From contig JASJDP010000007.1 of NCBI GenBank assembly GCA_030065095.1, forward strand, positions 1 to 64,000: 64,000 nt of DNA, read 5' to 3'. The DNA comes from Rhodobacter sp. GTDB lineage: Bacteria; Pseudomonadota; Alphaproteobacteria; Rhodobacterales; Rhodobacteraceae. Every line of letters starts with the position of its first letter. Position 1 is the stretch's first letter. Under the pieces are notes generated by a model. The model made no database searches. It was not told the origin of the DNA and was given only the letters and a program-made list of their open reading frames with translations. Below, piece by piece: positions 62,923 to 64,000 of the stretch. The position numbers were made by a program, and so were the translations under genes.

Positions 62923-62998
62923 TGCTGCGATCCTTGCCGGTGTGCCTGCCTTGATATACGGGCCCGGCGGAATTGGGCAACTCGCGGGGTAATTCCAT

Positions 62999-64000
62999 AT
63001 GACCAAGCCAGGGCTGGCGGCGCGCAGGGCGGCGGTCGATTTGCTGGATGCGATCACCGGCGAACGGCGGCTGCTGTCGGAGCTGTTGCCCGAGGCCGTC
63101 GAGGCGTTGCCGGCGGAAGAGCGGGCGCGGGCGCAACGGCTGGCAGCGAACTGCCTGAGGTGGATGGACCGGGCGGACCGCGTGCTGGGGCCGTACCTGC
63201 GGCGGCGGCCGCACCTGACGGGCCACAACATCCTGCGGCTGGCCGTGGTCGAATTGGCGGTCGATCGGTCGGCCGCGCATGGGGTGGTGGACGCGGCGGT
63301 GGAGTTGTGCCGGAACTCGCCGGACACCAAGCGGATGTCGGGGCTGGTGAATGCCGTATTGCGCAAGGTGGCCGTGGACTTGGACCGGTGGGACAGCCTG
63401 CCGATGCCGCGCTTGCCGAAATGGCTGCGCAAGCCGTTGCTGACCGCCTACGGCAAGACGGCGGTCGAGGCGATGGAGATGGCGCATGCGGCGGGGGCGC
63501 CGTTGGACATCACGTCGAAGCCCGGCACCGATTGGGCCGCGAAGCTCGGCGGCAGCGTCTTGCCGACCGGCAGCCTGCGGCTGCAAGAGGCGGGGCAGGT
63601 CAGCGCGTTGCCGGGATATGCCGAGGGCGGCTGGTGGGTGCAGGATGCGGCGGCGGCCCTGCCGGCGCGGATCCTGGCTGTCCAACCGGGCGAGCGGGTG
63701 CTGGACATGTGTGCTGCTCCGGGCGGCAAGGCCTTGCAGTTGGCGGCGGCGGGTGCGCGGGTCACGGCGCTCGATATCTCCGAGGCGCGGATGGAGCGGG
63801 TGCGCGAGAACCTGGCGCGGACCGGGCTGGCGGCCGATCTGGTGATTGCCGACGCTCTGGAGTGGCGGCCGCAGCAACCTTTCGACGCGATCCTGCTGGA
63901 CGCGCCGTGTTCGGCGACGGGGACGATCCGGCGGCATCCGGATTTGCCCCATGCCAAGGACCTTGGCGGGTTGCCGGAGCTGACAGCGCTGCAGGCCGCG
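62999..64000 (+). CDS. rsmB: 16S rRNA (cytosine-967-C5)-methyltransferase, 5' part
   Basis: An RsmB/Sun homologue whose first 334 codons lie in the window; the gene runs past the right edge. Residues about 8-135 are the NusB-like RNA-binding domain (RRAAVDLLDAITGERRLLSELLP, AAHGVVDAAVELCR). The methyltransferase domain has QDAAAALPARILAVQPGERVLDMCAAPGGKALQLAA near 225-250 and the LLDAPCSATGTIRRHPDL motif with a conserved Cys near 307. The second catalytic Cys motif would be beyond the edge. ATG 62999 gives MTKPGLAARRAAVDLLDA. Confidence 0.93.
   Translation, partial: MTKPGLAARRAAVDLLDAITGERRLLSELLPEAVEALPAEERARAQRLAANCLRWMDRADRVLGPYLRRRPHLTGHNILRLAVVELAVDRSAAHGVVDAAVELCRNSPDTKRMSGLVNAVLRKVAVDLDRWDSLPMPRLPKWLRKPLLTAYGKTAVEAMEMAHAAGAPLDITSKPGTDWAAKLGGSVLPTGSLRLQEAGQVSALPGYAEGGWWVQDAAAALPARILAVQPGERVLDMCAAPGGKALQLAAAGARVTALDISEARMERVRENLARTGLAADLVIADALEWRPQQPFDAILLDAPCSATGTIRRHPDLPHAKDLGGLPELTALQAA

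Overview
The window is a 64-kb piece of a high-GC alphaproteobacterial chromosome, most likely from the Rhodobacterales/Roseobacter group. Evidence for this includes an ethylmalonyl-CoA mutase, a two-subunit XdhA/XdhB xanthine dehydrogenase with XdhC, an alpha-type histidyl-tRNA synthetase followed by hisZ and hisG, SDHAF4-like and small Rhodobacteraceae-type conserved ORFs, and many ATGA/GTGA gene overlaps. No rRNA, tRNA or CRISPR array was found. The 5' edge cuts through the tail of an IS5-family element.

Layout. 0-8 kb: IS end, deoD, ethylmalonyl-CoA mutase, then the ureide (purine ring) degradation genes allA, allE and a puuE/OHCU-decarboxylase fusion, with uraH divergent, and a VOC protein. 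8-12 kb: class IV aminotransferase, a small exported protein, a universal stress protein, and an nfuA-tsaB-rimI operon behind an Irr-like box. 12-18.6 kb: a BMP-type nucleoside ABC transporter operon ending in a purine nucleoside phosphorylase. 18.6-23.3 kb: TauE/TIGR02186 pair and a dimethylglycine-dehydrogenase-like enzyme. 23.4-24.3 kb: a secreted SH3b plus beta/gamma-crystallin protein. 24.5-28 kb: FAD oxidoreductase and aldo/keto reductase facing a creatinase. 28.3-37.7 kb (minus strand): xdhA-xdhB-xdhC joined to a second BMP-type ABC transporter. 38-47.6 kb: DUF6920-like protein, dnaE, a lipoprotein, slyX, hisS-hisZ-hisG. 47.6-49.1 kb: an AT-rich island with one orphan gene. 49-64 kb: aldehyde dehydrogenase, 1-Cys peroxiredoxin, L,D-transpeptidase, then the pnp, rpsO, truB, rbfA translation/RNA block interrupted by RTX-repeat genes, followed by dapB, sdhE4-like and the start of rsmB.

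How the genes fit together. Much of the first 38 kb concerns nitrogenous purine-type compounds. Two separate BMP/ABC importers each sit with a different first enzyme: phosphorolysis (PNP) in one, oxidation (xanthine dehydrogenase) in the other. DeoD adds a second phosphorylase of another family, and the ureide genes carry the ring-opened product to glyoxylate and urea. Urate oxidase and an enzyme opening allantoate are not in the window. Creatinase (creatine to sarcosine plus urea) and two flavin amine oxidoreductases form a plausible creatine/sarcosine route. Glyoxylate made by AllA could be assimilated through the ethylmalonyl-CoA pathway, whose Ecm is next door; this link is inference.

Points of special interest are a sharply AT-richer segment inside hisS that seems to add a domain, the AT-rich orphan-gene island just after hisG, the SH3b/beta-gamma-crystallin protein with an FNR-like site upstream, a PhaR-type CTGC-N3-GCAG palindrome before ecm, an Irr-type palindrome before nfuA, a frameshifted RTX copy beside an intact one, and several repeated intergenic hairpins.
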